NCBI RefSeq assembly: GCF_018603885.1
Contig: NZ_JAHGAW010000008.1
Span: 209,885-273,884 of the forward strand
Direction of reading: 5' to 3'
Length of the DNA stretch: 64,000 nt
From: Sphingobium nicotianae
Lineage (GTDB): Bacteria > Pseudomonadota > Alphaproteobacteria > Sphingomonadales > Sphingomonadaceae
Made by a program: the position numbers and the translations under genes. Below, one piece after another: positions 29,278-36,939 of the stretch. Within the stretch, counting starts at the first letter, position 1. Each line of letters begins with the position of its first letter. The notes beneath the pieces were generated by a model, which ran no database searches, was not told the DNA's origin, and saw only the letters and a program-made list of their open reading frames with translations.

Positions 29278-30023
29278 TGTCGGCTGAGCAGCAAAGCGAC
29301 GGCTTCAATCTGGACGATCGCGATCGTCTGCCCTGGCTCGAGCCGGCAGGCATCGAGGAAGAGCCCGAGCGGGTGTCGCCGCTCAAGGTGCTCGGTCTCG
29401 TCGCCCTCGGCCTGGCTTTGCTCGGTGTGATCGTCGGTGGCGGCTACTGGCTCAAGAACAAGGGCCAAGGCGGCGGCGGCGAGAATGCCAAGCTGATCGC
29501 CGCGAAGAGCGCGACCTACAAGATCCCGGCCAATGCCTCCGATGCCAAGGAATTCCAGGGCGAGGGCGATCAGGCGTTCGAGGCCAGCGAAGGCGGCGAA
29601 GCGACCGGCAAGATCGACGCGAGCAAGGTGCCCGAGACGCCGCGCACCGATCTCAAGGCTGTCGAGAAGAAGGCGCCGGAGACCGTCAAGGCGCCCGTCG
29701 CCAAGCCGACGGTCAAGGCGGCGGTGAAGAATGTCCCTGCCGACACCAAGAAGATCGCTGCCGGCGCGGGCGCTGCCGCCGCACCGGGCGCGGCCCGCAT
29801 CCAGCTCGGCGCGTTCGGCTCGAAGGATCTGGCCGAGACGGTCTGGAAGAAACTCTCCGGCCGCTTCGATTATCTGGCCGCCGCGACCCATTCGGTCGAG
29901 CCGGTCGAGACCGGCGGCAAGACGCTCTACCGCCTGCGCGCCAGCGCCGCGTCCGCGAAGGATGGCGATGCGATGTGCGGCAAGTTGCGCGTGGCCGGCG
30001 AAAGCTGCATGGTGGTGCACTGA
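29277..30023 (+). CDS. SPOR-domain inner-membrane protein
   Basis: A 248-residue bitopic protein: a short acidic cytoplasmic N-terminus, one membrane segment (LGLVALGLALLGVIVGGGYW, about residues 36-55), a Lys/Ala/Pro-rich periplasmic linker, and a C-terminal SPOR domain (about 175-248, starting ARIQLGAFGSKDLAETVWKK). SPOR domains bind denuded septal glycan strands, so the protein should gather at the division site. Neighbouring nagZ (glycan recycling, 24 bp downstream) fits a peptidoglycan role. A second SPOR protein lies after ftsZ in this window. Confidence 0.88.
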   Translation: MSAEQQSDGFNLDDRDRLPWLEPAGIEEEPERVSPLKVLGLVALGLALLGVIVGGGYWLKNKGQGGGGENAKLIAAKSATYKIPANASDAKEFQGEGDQAFEASEGGEATGKIDASKVPETPRTDLKAVEKKAPETVKAPVAKPTVKAAVKNVPADTKKIAAGAGAAAAPGAARIQLGAFGSKDLAETVWKKLSGRFDYLAAATHSVEPVETGGKTLYRLRASAASAKDGDAMCGKLRVAGESCMVVH

Positions 30024-30047
30024 CAATCGGAGTATGAGTCCCCCGGC

Positions 30048-31064
30048 ATGAAGCCAGTTATTTTCGGCCTTGCCGGCGAGACGGTCAGCGACGAGGAGCG
30101 GGCGCTTTTCAAGGCGTGCGAGCCGGCTGGCTATATCCTGTTCGGCCGCAACATCCGCGACAAGGCACAGCTGCGCGCGCTGACCGATGATTTGCGCGCC
30201 ATTGCGGGGCGTGACGATCTCTTCATCCTGATCGATCAGGAAGGCGGCCGGGTGGCGCGGATGTCGCCCCCCGTATGGCCGGCCTTTCCTGCGGCCGGTG
30301 CCTTCGATGCGCTCTACGAGATTGCGCCATCGAGCGCGATCGAGGCGGCGCGTTGCAATGCGCGCGCGCTGGGCGCGATGCTGCGCGAGGTCGGCATCAC
30401 CGCCAACGCCGCCCCGGTGCTCGACGTGCGCCAGCCCGGCGCCAGCGAGGTGGTCGGCGATCGCTCCTTCGGCGGCGAGCCGATGCGCGTCGCCGCACTC
30501 GGCCGCGCAACGCTGGAGGGACTGCGCGCGGGCGGCGTGGTCGGTTGCATCAAGCATATGCCGGGCCATGGCCGCGCTTTGGTCGACAGCCACAAGGAAC
30601 TGCCGCATGTCGACGCCAGCGGCTGGGATCTGGAGATGGACCTCGCGCCGTTCCGCACGCTCAATCAGGCGCCGGTCGGCATGACCTGCCATTGCCTCTA
30701 CACCGCCTGGGATGCGCAGCGCCCGGCCAGCCTTTCGCCGATCGTGATCGGCGAGATCATCCGCGGGGCGATCGGCTTCGACGGGCTGCTGCTCTCGGAC
30801 GATCTCGACATGAAGGCGCTCAACGGCACGCCGGACGATCTGGCGGCCGGCGTGATCGAGGCGGGCTGCGACATCGCGCTCAATTGCTGGGGCCGGATGG
30901 ACGAGATGACCGCCATCGCCGCGCGCCTGCCCGAGATCAGCGATGTGTCGCGCGCGCGGCTCGACCGGGCGATGGCGACGATCGCGGCCGGCGCAGATGC
31001 AGACTGGCCGATCGAGCGCTCCCTGGCGACCCGCGACGCCCTGCTCGCCAAGAGCGCGGCATGA
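30048..31064 (+). CDS. nagZ: Beta-N-acetylhexosaminidase
   Basis: A 338-residue family 3 glycosidase that removes GlcNAc from 1,6-anhydro-muropeptides in the cytoplasm during cell-wall recycling. No signal peptide is present. The signature KHMPGHGRALVDSHKELPHV contains the catalytic His/Asp pair, and the nucleophile region is LLLSDDLDMKAL. Its stop overlaps the scpA start by 4 bp. The position between a SPOR gene and scpAB is conserved in alphaproteobacteria. Confidence 0.94.
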   Translation: MKPVIFGLAGETVSDEERALFKACEPAGYILFGRNIRDKAQLRALTDDLRAIAGRDDLFILIDQEGGRVARMSPPVWPAFPAAGAFDALYEIAPSSAIEAARCNARALGAMLREVGITANAAPVLDVRQPGASEVVGDRSFGGEPMRVAALGRATLEGLRAGGVVGCIKHMPGHGRALVDSHKELPHVDASGWDLEMDLAPFRTLNQAPVGMTCHCLYTAWDAQRPASLSPIVIGEIIRGAIGFDGLLLSDDLDMKALNGTPDDLAAGVIEAGCDIALNCWGRMDEMTAIAARLPEISDVSRARLDRAMATIAAGADADWPIERSLATRDALLAKSAA

Positions 31065-31894
31065 GCGGCGAGGCGTCCACGGACATTCGGTCACCCGAGC
31101 AGCTCGACGTCGATACGCTGCTGGGCGACGCCGACTGGGCCGAGCCGATCCGCCGCGCCCCGGGCGAGGCGATCCTGACCGTCCAGACCGAAAGCTGGGA
31201 AGGGCCGCTCGACCTCCTGCTCTCGCTGGCGCGCACCCAGAAGGTGGATCTGCGCGAAATCTCGATCCTCGCGCTCGTCGAGCAATATCTGCGCTTCATC
31301 GAGGACGCAGTGGAGCTCCGGCTGGAACTGGCCGCCGATTATCTCGTCATGGCCGCCTGGCTGGCTTATCTCAAATCCGGCCTGCTGCTGCCCAAGGAAG
31401 CGCAGCCCGATCCCTCGCCCGAGGAACTGGCGCTGCGCCTGCATCTGCGCCTGCAGCGGCTGGAAGCAATGCGCGAGGCCGGCGCGCGCCTGATGGGCCG
31501 CGACCGCATCGGCCGTGACGTGTTCGTGCGCCCCGAGCCGGAAGGGCTGCACCGGCCCCGGTCGATCGTCTGGCAAGCCGGCCTGTTCGATCTCATCCAG
31601 GCCTATGGCCAGGTGAAGGCGCGCACCGCGCCGCGCATGCACATCGTCCATCGGCGCCCGGTGATGACGCTCGACGAGGCGATCGAGCGCGTCTCGCGCC
31701 TCATCGGCGTGCGGCTCGACTGGGCGGATCTGCGCAGCTTCCTGCCCGATCATGCCGATCCGCAGCTCAGGCGATCGGCGCTGGCGAGCAGTTTCGTCGC
31801 CGCGCTGGAACTGGCCAGGCAGGGGCGGGTGGAAATCCGGCAGGAGGCGATCTTCGCGCCACTTTACCTCAAGGCGCCGGAGGCACGCGCGTGA
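31061..31894 (+). CDS. scpA: Segregation and condensation protein A
   Basis: A 277-residue kleisin that with ScpB and SMC forms the chromosome-condensing complex. The N-terminal SMC-binding segment is ESWEGPLDLLLSLARTQKVD, followed by ISILALVEQYLRFI and the ADYLVMAAWLAYLKSGLLLP helix pair; the C-terminal winged-helix region ends FAPLYLKAPE. The ATG at 31061 gives a 4-bp overlap with nagZ and the correct N-terminus; the frame is open further upstream but only as a shadow of nagZ. The C-terminus overlaps scpB by 4 bp. No smc gene is in the window. Confidence 0.95.
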   Translation: MSGEASTDIRSPEQLDVDTLLGDADWAEPIRRAPGEAILTVQTESWEGPLDLLLSLARTQKVDLREISILALVEQYLRFIEDAVELRLELAADYLVMAAWLAYLKSGLLLPKEAQPDPSPEELALRLHLRLQRLEAMREAGARLMGRDRIGRDVFVRPEPEGLHRPRSIVWQAGLFDLIQAYGQVKARTAPRMHIVHRRPVMTLDEAIERVSRLIGVRLDWADLRSFLPDHADPQLRRSALASSFVAALELARQGRVEIRQEAIFAPLYLKAPEARA

Positions 31895-32490
31895 GCCTGA
31901 CCATCTCCGCGCGTCTTGTCGAAGCGGTACTGTTCGCCGCCGAAGGGCCCCTGACCCAGCAGGAAATCCAGCGGCACTCGGCTTTGGAAGAAAGCGTCCT
32001 CCCGCATCTGACGGCGCTAGCCGATCATTATGCAGGGCGTGGCATCGAACTGGTGGAGCGCGGCGGTCGCTGGCATTTCCAGACCGCGGCGGATTTGAGC
32101 TACATCCTGCGACGCGAGCGCGAGGAGCCGCGCAAGCTCAGTCGCGCGGCGGTCGAGACGCTGGCGATCATCGCCTATCACGAGCCGGTCAGCCGCGCCG
32201 AGATCGAATCGATTCGCGGCGTCCAGGTCGCCAAGGGTACGCTTGACGTGCTGATGGAAGCAGGCTGGGTCCGCCCTGCCGGCCGCCGCGAGGTGCCGGG
32301 GCGTCCGCTCATCTATGCGACGACAGGCGACTTTCTCAGCCATTTCGGCCTGACGAGCCGCCGCGACCTTCCCGGCATCGAGGATCTGCGCGCCGCCGGC
32401 CTGCTCGACCCGATCGACCTCGCGATGGAGAGCATGGAGTCGCAGGCCCTGCTGGAGCGGGACGAGGTGGAGGAAGAGGGCGAGGACTAA
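31891..32490 (+). CDS. scpB: Segregation and condensation protein B
   Basis: A 199-residue tandem winged-helix protein, partner of ScpA. It starts with GTG at 31891 in a GTGA overlap with the scpA stop. Recognisable parts are LVEAVLFAAEGPLTQQEI, the LSRAAVETLAIIAYHEPVSR core motif and GRPLIYATTGDFLSHFGL. The acidic tail (LLERDEVEEEGED) is typical. A composite palindromic repeat begins almost at its stop codon and probably ends or separates the transcript from tatA. Confidence 0.95.
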   Translation: MSLTISARLVEAVLFAAEGPLTQQEIQRHSALEESVLPHLTALADHYAGRGIELVERGGRWHFQTAADLSYILRREREEPRKLSRAAVETLAIIAYHEPVSRAEIESIRGVQVAKGTLDVLMEAGWVRPAGRREVPGRPLIYATTGDFLSHFGLTSRRDLPGIEDLRAAGLLDPIDLAMESMESQALLERDEVEEEGED

Positions 32491-32492
32491 AT

Positions 32493-32650
32493 AAGCCCCT
32501 CCCTTTCAAGGGAGGGCGCATCGGGTCGGTCATGCCCCCCGGCATGACCTAAACAGCGCGGGGCGCTGTTTACCCGACGCGGGGTGGGTGTCGCGCAGCG
32601 ATCTGCGACCTTGCAGCCCCACCCCAACCCTCCCCTGAAGGGGAGGGGCC
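32493..32650. repeat. Composite palindromic intergenic repeat, copy B (inverted relative to copy A)
   Basis: The reverse complement of this segment matches 13360-13519 almost base for base over most of its length, including the CCCTCCC/GGGAGGG end hairpin, GTCATGCC/GGCATGAC, the TAAACAGCGC type hairpin, the CGCAGCGATCTGC block and the second CCCCTCCCCT end. It starts 2 bp after the scpB stop codon and separates scpB from tatA. Confidence 0.8.
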
Positions 32651-32697
32651 ACTGAAAATAGACTCGCTTCCATCAAGAAGCCAAGCCGTCACGGCCA

Positions 32698-32726
32698 TTG
32701 CGCAGCGGGTGCCAAGAGCCTAGTTA
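32698..32726 (+). promoter_or_regulatory. Candidate tatABC promoter
   Basis: TTGCGC (32698-32703) and TAGTTA (32721-32726) are 17 bp apart, 24 bp upstream of the tatA start. Placement just downstream of the repeat element fits an independent promoter for tatABC. Confidence 0.35.
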
Positions 32727-32750
32727 GGGCGCGTACACAGGAGATTTTTC

Positions 32751-32993
32751 ATGGGTTCCTTTTCAGCCCTGCACTGGATCGTGGTCATCCTCGTCGTCGT
32801 GCTGCTGTTCGGCGGCGGGCGTATCTCGGGCGTGATGGGTGACGTCGCCAAGGGCATCAAGAGCTTCAAGAAAGGGCTCGCCGAGGACGACGATGATGTC
32901 GCCGCCTCTGCCAAGCCCGCGCAGCGCATCCCGCAGCAGACCCCGGTTGGCGAGCCAAGCGCCACCCGCGATGAGCATAAGCTCGACAGCTAA
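32751..32993 (+). CDS. tatA: Sec-independent protein translocase subunit TatA
   Basis: An 80-residue protein with an N-terminal membrane helix ([19 protein letters not shown]), the glycine hinge and an amphipathic helix ([14 protein letters not shown]), followed by a disordered acidic tail. TatA oligomers form the pore of the twin-arginine pathway for folded proteins. ACAGGAGA lies 8 bp before the ATG. tatB and tatC follow. Confidence 0.94.
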   Translation: MGSFSALHWIVVILVVVLLFGGGRISGVMGDVAKGIKSFKKGLAEDDDDVAASAKPAQRIPQQTPVGEPSATRDEHKLDS

Positions 32994-33026
32994 TACCCGC
33001 TGACCGAGGCAGGGGAACGGCCGAAC

Positions 33027-33440
33027 ATGTTCGATATCGGCTCATCCGAGCTGTTGCTGATCATCGTGGTTGCGATCGTGGTGATCGGCCCGAAGGATCT
33101 GCCGCGCGCGCTCTACAAGGTGGGCCAGGTCGTCGGCAAGGCGAAGGGCATGGCCCGCCATTTCCGCACCGGCATCGACGCGATGATCCGCGAGGCGGAG
33201 CTGGAGGAGCTGCAGAAGCAGTGGGCCGCCGAAAATGAGCGAATCATGGCGCAGACCTTGCCCGACCTTGGCGGACGGATGACATCGCTGGTCGACGAGA
33301 GCGCGACTGCCGGCGAGCTTCCGCCGCCCGCGGCCGCCGCCGCATCGTCGGAGGCCGTCGCGGACGGATCGCCCGTAGAGCCCACGCTCCCGCTTGACGC
33401 ACCACATGGCGAAGTGCCCAAGGGCTCGTCGGCGGCATGA
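33027..33440 (+). CDS. tatB: Sec-independent protein translocase subunit TatB
   Basis: A 137-residue protein: [20 protein letters not shown] membrane helix, then [14 protein letters not shown] hinge and amphipathic helix, and a long charged helix ([17 protein letters not shown]) with an Ala/Pro-rich tail. The Glu in the membrane helix and the GPKDLP motif distinguish it from TatA. TatB works with TatC to recognise twin-arginine signal peptides. Stop overlaps the tatC start by 4 bp. Confidence 0.94.
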   Translation: MFDIGSSELLLIIVVAIVVIGPKDLPRALYKVGQVVGKAKGMARHFRTGIDAMIREAELEELQKQWAAENERIMAQTLPDLGGRMTSLVDESATAGELPPPAAAAASSEAVADGSPVEPTLPLDAPHGEVPKGSSAA

Positions 33441-34210
33441 GGGACATTGACGAGACCAAGGCGCCGCTGATCGAGCACCTGATCGAGCTGCGCCGTCGCC
33501 TGCTCATCTCGATCGCGGCTTTGTTCGTCTCCGGCGCGGTCTGCTTCTATTTCTCCGACCAGATCCTCGCCTTCCTCGTCGAGCCGCTCAAGAAGGGCTT
33601 TGGCGATGCGCAGGGCCGCCTCGTCTATACCAAGCTGTATGAGGCCTTCTTCGTGCAGCTCAAGGTCGCGATGTTCGGCGCCTTTTTCGTGTCCTTCCCG
33701 ATCACCGCGAACCAGCTCTGGCTGTTCATCGCGCCCGGGCTCTACAGCAAGGAGAAGCGCGCGCTGCTGCCGTTTCTGCTCGCGACGCCGATCCTGTTCG
33801 TCATGGGCGCGGCGCTGGCTTATTATGTGGTGATGCCCACAGCCTTCCATTTCTTCCTGAAATTCCAGGGGAACAGCGGTGGAATCACGGTCGAGGCGCT
33901 GCCCAGTATGGACAGTTATCTCAGCCTGGTCATGCAGTTCATTCTGGCTTTCGGGATCAGTTTCCTGCTGCCGGTTCTGGTCATGCTGCTCAACCGGGCC
34001 GGCCTGGTCAGCCGCCATCAACTGGTCAGCGTGCGGCGCTACGTGATCGTCGCGGCGGTGATCGTCGCTGCGGTGCTGACGCCGCCGGACGTCATCTCGC
34101 AGCTCATGCTCGCGATCCCGCTGATCCTGCTCTACGAGCTGGCGCTGATCGCCATCTGGTTCACGGAGCGGCGCGAGGCGAAGGAACAGGCGCTGGCGAA
34201 CGCCGAATAG
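33437..34210 (+). CDS. tatC: Sec-independent protein translocase subunit TatC
   Basis: A 257-residue six-helix membrane protein and the core signal-peptide receptor of the Tat pathway. Motifs: [14 protein letters not shown] at the N-terminus, [20 protein letters not shown] in the first periplasmic/second helix region, and the C-terminal [20 protein letters not shown] stretch. Its last 50 bp overlap the 3' end of the convergent cell-wall hydrolase gene. Confidence 0.96.
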   Translation: MRDIDETKAPLIEHLIELRRRLLISIAALFVSGAVCFYFSDQILAFLVEPLKKGFGDAQGRLVYTKLYEAFFVQLKVAMFGAFFVSFPITANQLWLFIAPGLYSKEKRALLPFLLATPILFVMGAALAYYVVMPTAFHFFLKFQGNSGGITVEALPSMDSYLSLVMQFILAFGISFLLPVLVMLLNRAGLVSRHQLVSVRRYVIVAAVIVAAVLTPPDVISQLMLAIPLILLYELALIAIWFTERREAKEQALANAE

Positions 34211-35303
34211 CGCCTGAGGGGCGGTTCAAGGGTCGCCCGCTGTTGAGATATTCCGGCTTCACGTCTCCCGACTGGATCAGGACGCGCGGCGTGGGGTTCG
34301 CGGCGGGCAGCGTAGCCGGCACGCTTGCGATCGCAACCGGGGACGCAACGATCGGCGCCGGCGCTGGCGGAAGACCCGCTGCCGCGCTCTCGACCGGGAT
34401 CGCCGGGATCAGCGCGGGGCTGTTGCGCGGATCGAGATAGGCATTGGCGCTCGGGCCATTGATCGTCTCGATGCCGGCATAGGCGTCGCGGAACCGGCCG
34501 GGCGTGCCGCTCGGGCCCGGGGCGCGATAGAAGATATGCGCGCCGATGATCGCCGAGGCATGCATCTGTGTGGCCCAGCCCGGAAAAACGGTGAGCGTGT
34601 GATAATAGGTCGCGAGGCCGGCCGGCTCGAACACCTTGCCGCCCAGCGCCTCCTCGGCGACCCGCCGCGCGCGCAGCCATTTGTCGCCATTGGGGATGCG
34701 CGCCATCGAGCCGTCGCAACTGAAAGTGAACTGGCAGCGCAGATCGTCGCGCTCCGTCCCCTGATAGACGACGCCGCAGATGCTGTTGGGCCAGTCCGGG
34801 CTGCGCAGCCGATTGAGCACTACCTGCGCGACCGCGCGCTGCCCTTCCTCGGGCTCGTTGGCCGCCTCGTAATAGATGGCGTTGGTCAGGCAGGAGAGGG
34901 CGCGCAGCCGGTCGACCGGCGTGCGCCCCACGAACCGGTAGGACGCGGCCGCCGGGCCGATGTCGATCGCCAGAATGTGCCTGTTGCCGCGCCATCTGGC
35001 GGGAAGTCCGTTGGCCGCGCCACTCGCTCCCGGAGCCGGATCGAACGCGTCCTGTGCGAAGAAATAGGCCGAGCCCGGAAAGGTCTCGCCCGATCGCTCG
35101 ATGAGATTAGGAACCGAGACCGCCGCCATCTGCGCCGGCGATGCGCCGTGCGTGCCCGATATCTCTCCGGCTGCAATCGGGACGAGGCGCAGCGCGAGGG
35201 CGATCAGCACGAACGGCACAATCCAGCGCCACACCGACAGGCGCTGCCGGGTCACCAGGACCGGCGGGTAGAATCGGTCGCCTCCGGGCGCGGGATCGGA
35301 CAT
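34161..35303 (-). CDS. SleB-family cell wall hydrolase, membrane-anchored
   Basis: A 380-residue protein with one N-terminal membrane segment (WRWIVPFVLIALALRLVPIA, about 23-42). The Hydrolase_2 (SleB) domain is at about 130-250: LSCLTNAIYYEAANEPEEGQ with the likely catalytic glutamate, AVAQVVLNRLRSPDWP, NSICGVVYQGTE, CQFTFSCDG. These enzymes cleave glycan strands, probably as lytic transglycosylases. The C-terminal 120 residues are Pro/Ala-rich and low in complexity. I chose ATG 35303 because the membrane anchor follows; the frame runs further upstream only into the palindromic repeat. The only stop in frame lies inside the tatC coding region, giving a 50-bp convergent overlap. Confidence 0.85.
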   Translation of the reverse strand: MSDPAPGGDRFYPPVLVTRQRLSVWRWIVPFVLIALALRLVPIAAGEISGTHGASPAQMAAVSVPNLIERSGETFPGSAYFFAQDAFDPAPGASGAANGLPARWRGNRHILAIDIGPAAASYRFVGRTPVDRLRALSCLTNAIYYEAANEPEEGQRAVAQVVLNRLRSPDWPNSICGVVYQGTERDDLRCQFTFSCDGSMARIPNGDKWLRARRVAEEALGGKVFEPAGLATYYHTLTVFPGWATQMHASAIIGAHIFYRAPGPSGTPGRFRDAYAGIETINGPSANAYLDPRNSPALIPAIPVESAAAGLPPAPAPIVASPVAIASVPATLPAANPTPRVLIQSGDVKPEYLNSGRPLNRPSGAIRRSPAPVPSPRAAP

Positions 35304-35352
35304 TGGCCGCGCATAGCAGAAACAAGGTAAATTTTCCTGAACCTGTCTTTCC

Positions 35353-35492
35353 ATTCCTCCCTGAGCTCGCTCGGGGAGGGGGACCGCGACGCGTAGCGGC
35401 GTGGTGGAGGGGAAATGCCGAGCTGTCGGCCTTCGGCCGCCCCTCCACCGCCTTCGGCGGTCCCCCCTCCCCAAGCGAGCTTGGGGAGGAAT
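35353..35492. repeat. 140-bp near-perfect inverted repeat (MITE-like)
   Basis: The left arm (35353-35387) begins ATTCCTCCCTGAGCTCGCTC and the right arm (35457-35492) is its reverse complement with a few mismatches; an inner GTGGTGGAGGGG/CCCCTCCACC pair and a GGCCTTCGGCC hairpin fill the centre. The whole unit could fold into one long hairpin. It sits between the hydrolase start and cysK, so both promoters would have to lie beside or inside it. No ORF is present. Confidence 0.75.
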
Positions 35493-35573
35493 GAAGCGGT
35501 GCAACCTGCACTTCGCGAGACTCCACATCTCCTTGCTTGCCGTCCGAGCCTTGGCATCCTACGTGATGCAGCG

Positions 35574-36560
35574 ATGACCGTTCACAGCGACACGCTCTCT
35601 CTCATTGGCAACACGCCGCTGGTGCGGTTGGCCGGCCCTTCCAAGGCCAGCGGCGCCGAAATCTACGGCAAGTGCGAGTTCATGAATCCCGGCGCCTCGG
35701 TCAAGGACCGTGCCGCGCTCTACATCGTCGAGGATGCCGAGGAGAAGGGCCAGCTCCAGCCCGGCGGCACGATCGTCGAGGGGACGGCGGGCAATACCGG
35801 CATCGGCCTTGCCCTCGTCGGCAATGCGAAGGGTTACAAGACGATCATCGTCATGCCCGAGACGCAGAGCCGCGAGAAGATGGACACGCTGCGCGCGCTC
35901 GGCGCCGAGCTGGTGCTGGTTCCGGCCGCGCCTTTCTCCAATCCCGGCCATTTCGTCCACACCTCGCGCCGCATCGCCGAGGAGACACCGAACGCCATCT
36001 GGGCGAACCAGTTCGACAATACCGCCAATCGCAAGGCGCATATCCTCGGCACCTCCGAGGAAATCTGGGCGCAGATGGAAGGGCGGGTCGACGGCTTCAC
36101 CTGCGCCGCGGGCACGGGCGGCACGATCGCCGGTGTCGGGCTCGGCCTCAAGCAGAAGGATGAGCGCGTCACGATCGCGCTCACCGATCCGCACGGCGCG
36201 GCGCTCTACAATTATTATGCGCATGGCGAGCTGAAGGCCGAGGGAAGCAGCGTCGCCGAGGGCATCGGGCAGGGGCGCATCACCGCCAATCTCGACGGTG
36301 CGCCGATCGACACGCAATATCGCATCTCGGATCAGGAAGGCATGGTCTGGGTCGAGAAGCTGATGGGCGAGGGGCTGTGCGTGGGCCTCTCCACCGGTAT
36401 CAATATTGCGGGCGCCGTGGCGCTGGGCAAGCAGCTCGGCCCGGGCAGCCGCATCGTGACCATCCTGTGCGACACGGGCCTGCGTTATCTCTCGACACTC
36501 TACAATCGTGAGTGGCTCGTCTCCAAGGGCTTGACGCCGTTCCCCTGGCTGTCAAATTGA
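35574..36560 (+). CDS. cysK: Cysteine synthase A (O-acetylserine sulfhydrylase)
   Basis: A 328-residue PLP enzyme forming cysteine from O-acetylserine and sulfide. The PLP lysine is in NPGASVKDRAALY, the substrate loop in EGTAGNTGIGLAL, and the phosphate-binding loop in CAAGTGGTIAGVG. The C-terminus contains GLSTGINIAGAVAL. Length is normal. The ATG at 35574 has a poor RBS, but the N-terminus (SLIGNTPLVRL) starts where the family expects. Its upstream gap is largely the 140-bp inverted repeat. Confidence 0.93.
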   Translation: MTVHSDTLSLIGNTPLVRLAGPSKASGAEIYGKCEFMNPGASVKDRAALYIVEDAEEKGQLQPGGTIVEGTAGNTGIGLALVGNAKGYKTIIVMPETQSREKMDTLRALGAELVLVPAAPFSNPGHFVHTSRRIAEETPNAIWANQFDNTANRKAHILGTSEEIWAQMEGRVDGFTCAAGTGGTIAGVGLGLKQKDERVTIALTDPHGAALYNYYAHGELKAEGSSVAEGIGQGRITANLDGAPIDTQYRISDQEGMVWVEKLMGEGLCVGLSTGINIAGAVALGKQLGPGSRIVTILCDTGLRYLSTLYNREWLVSKGLTPFPWLSN

Positions 36561-36583
36561 GGCTGGCGGTCCGGAGGCGACCC

Positions 36584-36919
36584 ATGGCTCTGAGAAATGA
36601 ATTGCGAGCGCACCGTGAGGAGCTCCAGCGTGTGCAGATCGGCCTCGTCGGGCTGGCGGCGGTGTTGCTGGTGGTGACGCTCGCCAATCTCGTCATCCAG
36701 ACCGCGCGGGGCGATGGTCCGGGGTCGAATGGCGCGCCGGTCGAGCAGGTCGCGTCGGGAACGGCAGGCGCCAATGGCGCGGCTGAACCGACCGAGCCGC
36801 TCGCCGATCTTGGCGTCACCCCCACGGCTGACACCGCCGCCCCCTCGGTACCGGATCTGGAGCCTGATCCGCGCTTGCGCAAGCGCATGGACCGCGATCC
36901 CAAGCAATCGCAGCGCTAA
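36584..36919 (+). CDS. Small single-pass membrane protein, unknown function
   Basis: A 111-residue protein: a charged N-terminal helix (MALRNELRAHREELQRVQ), one membrane segment (IGLVGLAAVLLVVTLANLVI, about 19-38), and an acidic, Pro/Ala-rich tail outside the membrane ending in LEPDPRLRKRMDRDPKQSQR. CCGGAGG precedes the ATG. I do not recognise a family. It lies 23 bp after cysK and 20 bp before another unknown membrane protein, so it probably shares their transcript. The N-in topology with a disordered tail resembles small accessory division proteins, but that is only resemblance. Confidence 0.65.
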   Translation: MALRNELRAHREELQRVQIGLVGLAAVLLVVTLANLVIQTARGDGPGSNGAPVEQVASGTAGANGAAEPTEPLADLGVTPTADTAAPSVPDLEPDPRLRKRMDRDPKQSQR

Positions 36920-36939
36920 AGCCTGCCGAGCGGCCGGCC

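Noticed and set aside
30275..31060. N-terminal extension of ScpA
   Set aside because: It is the out-of-frame shadow of nagZ; the ATGA overlap at 31061 gives the expected ScpA N-terminus.
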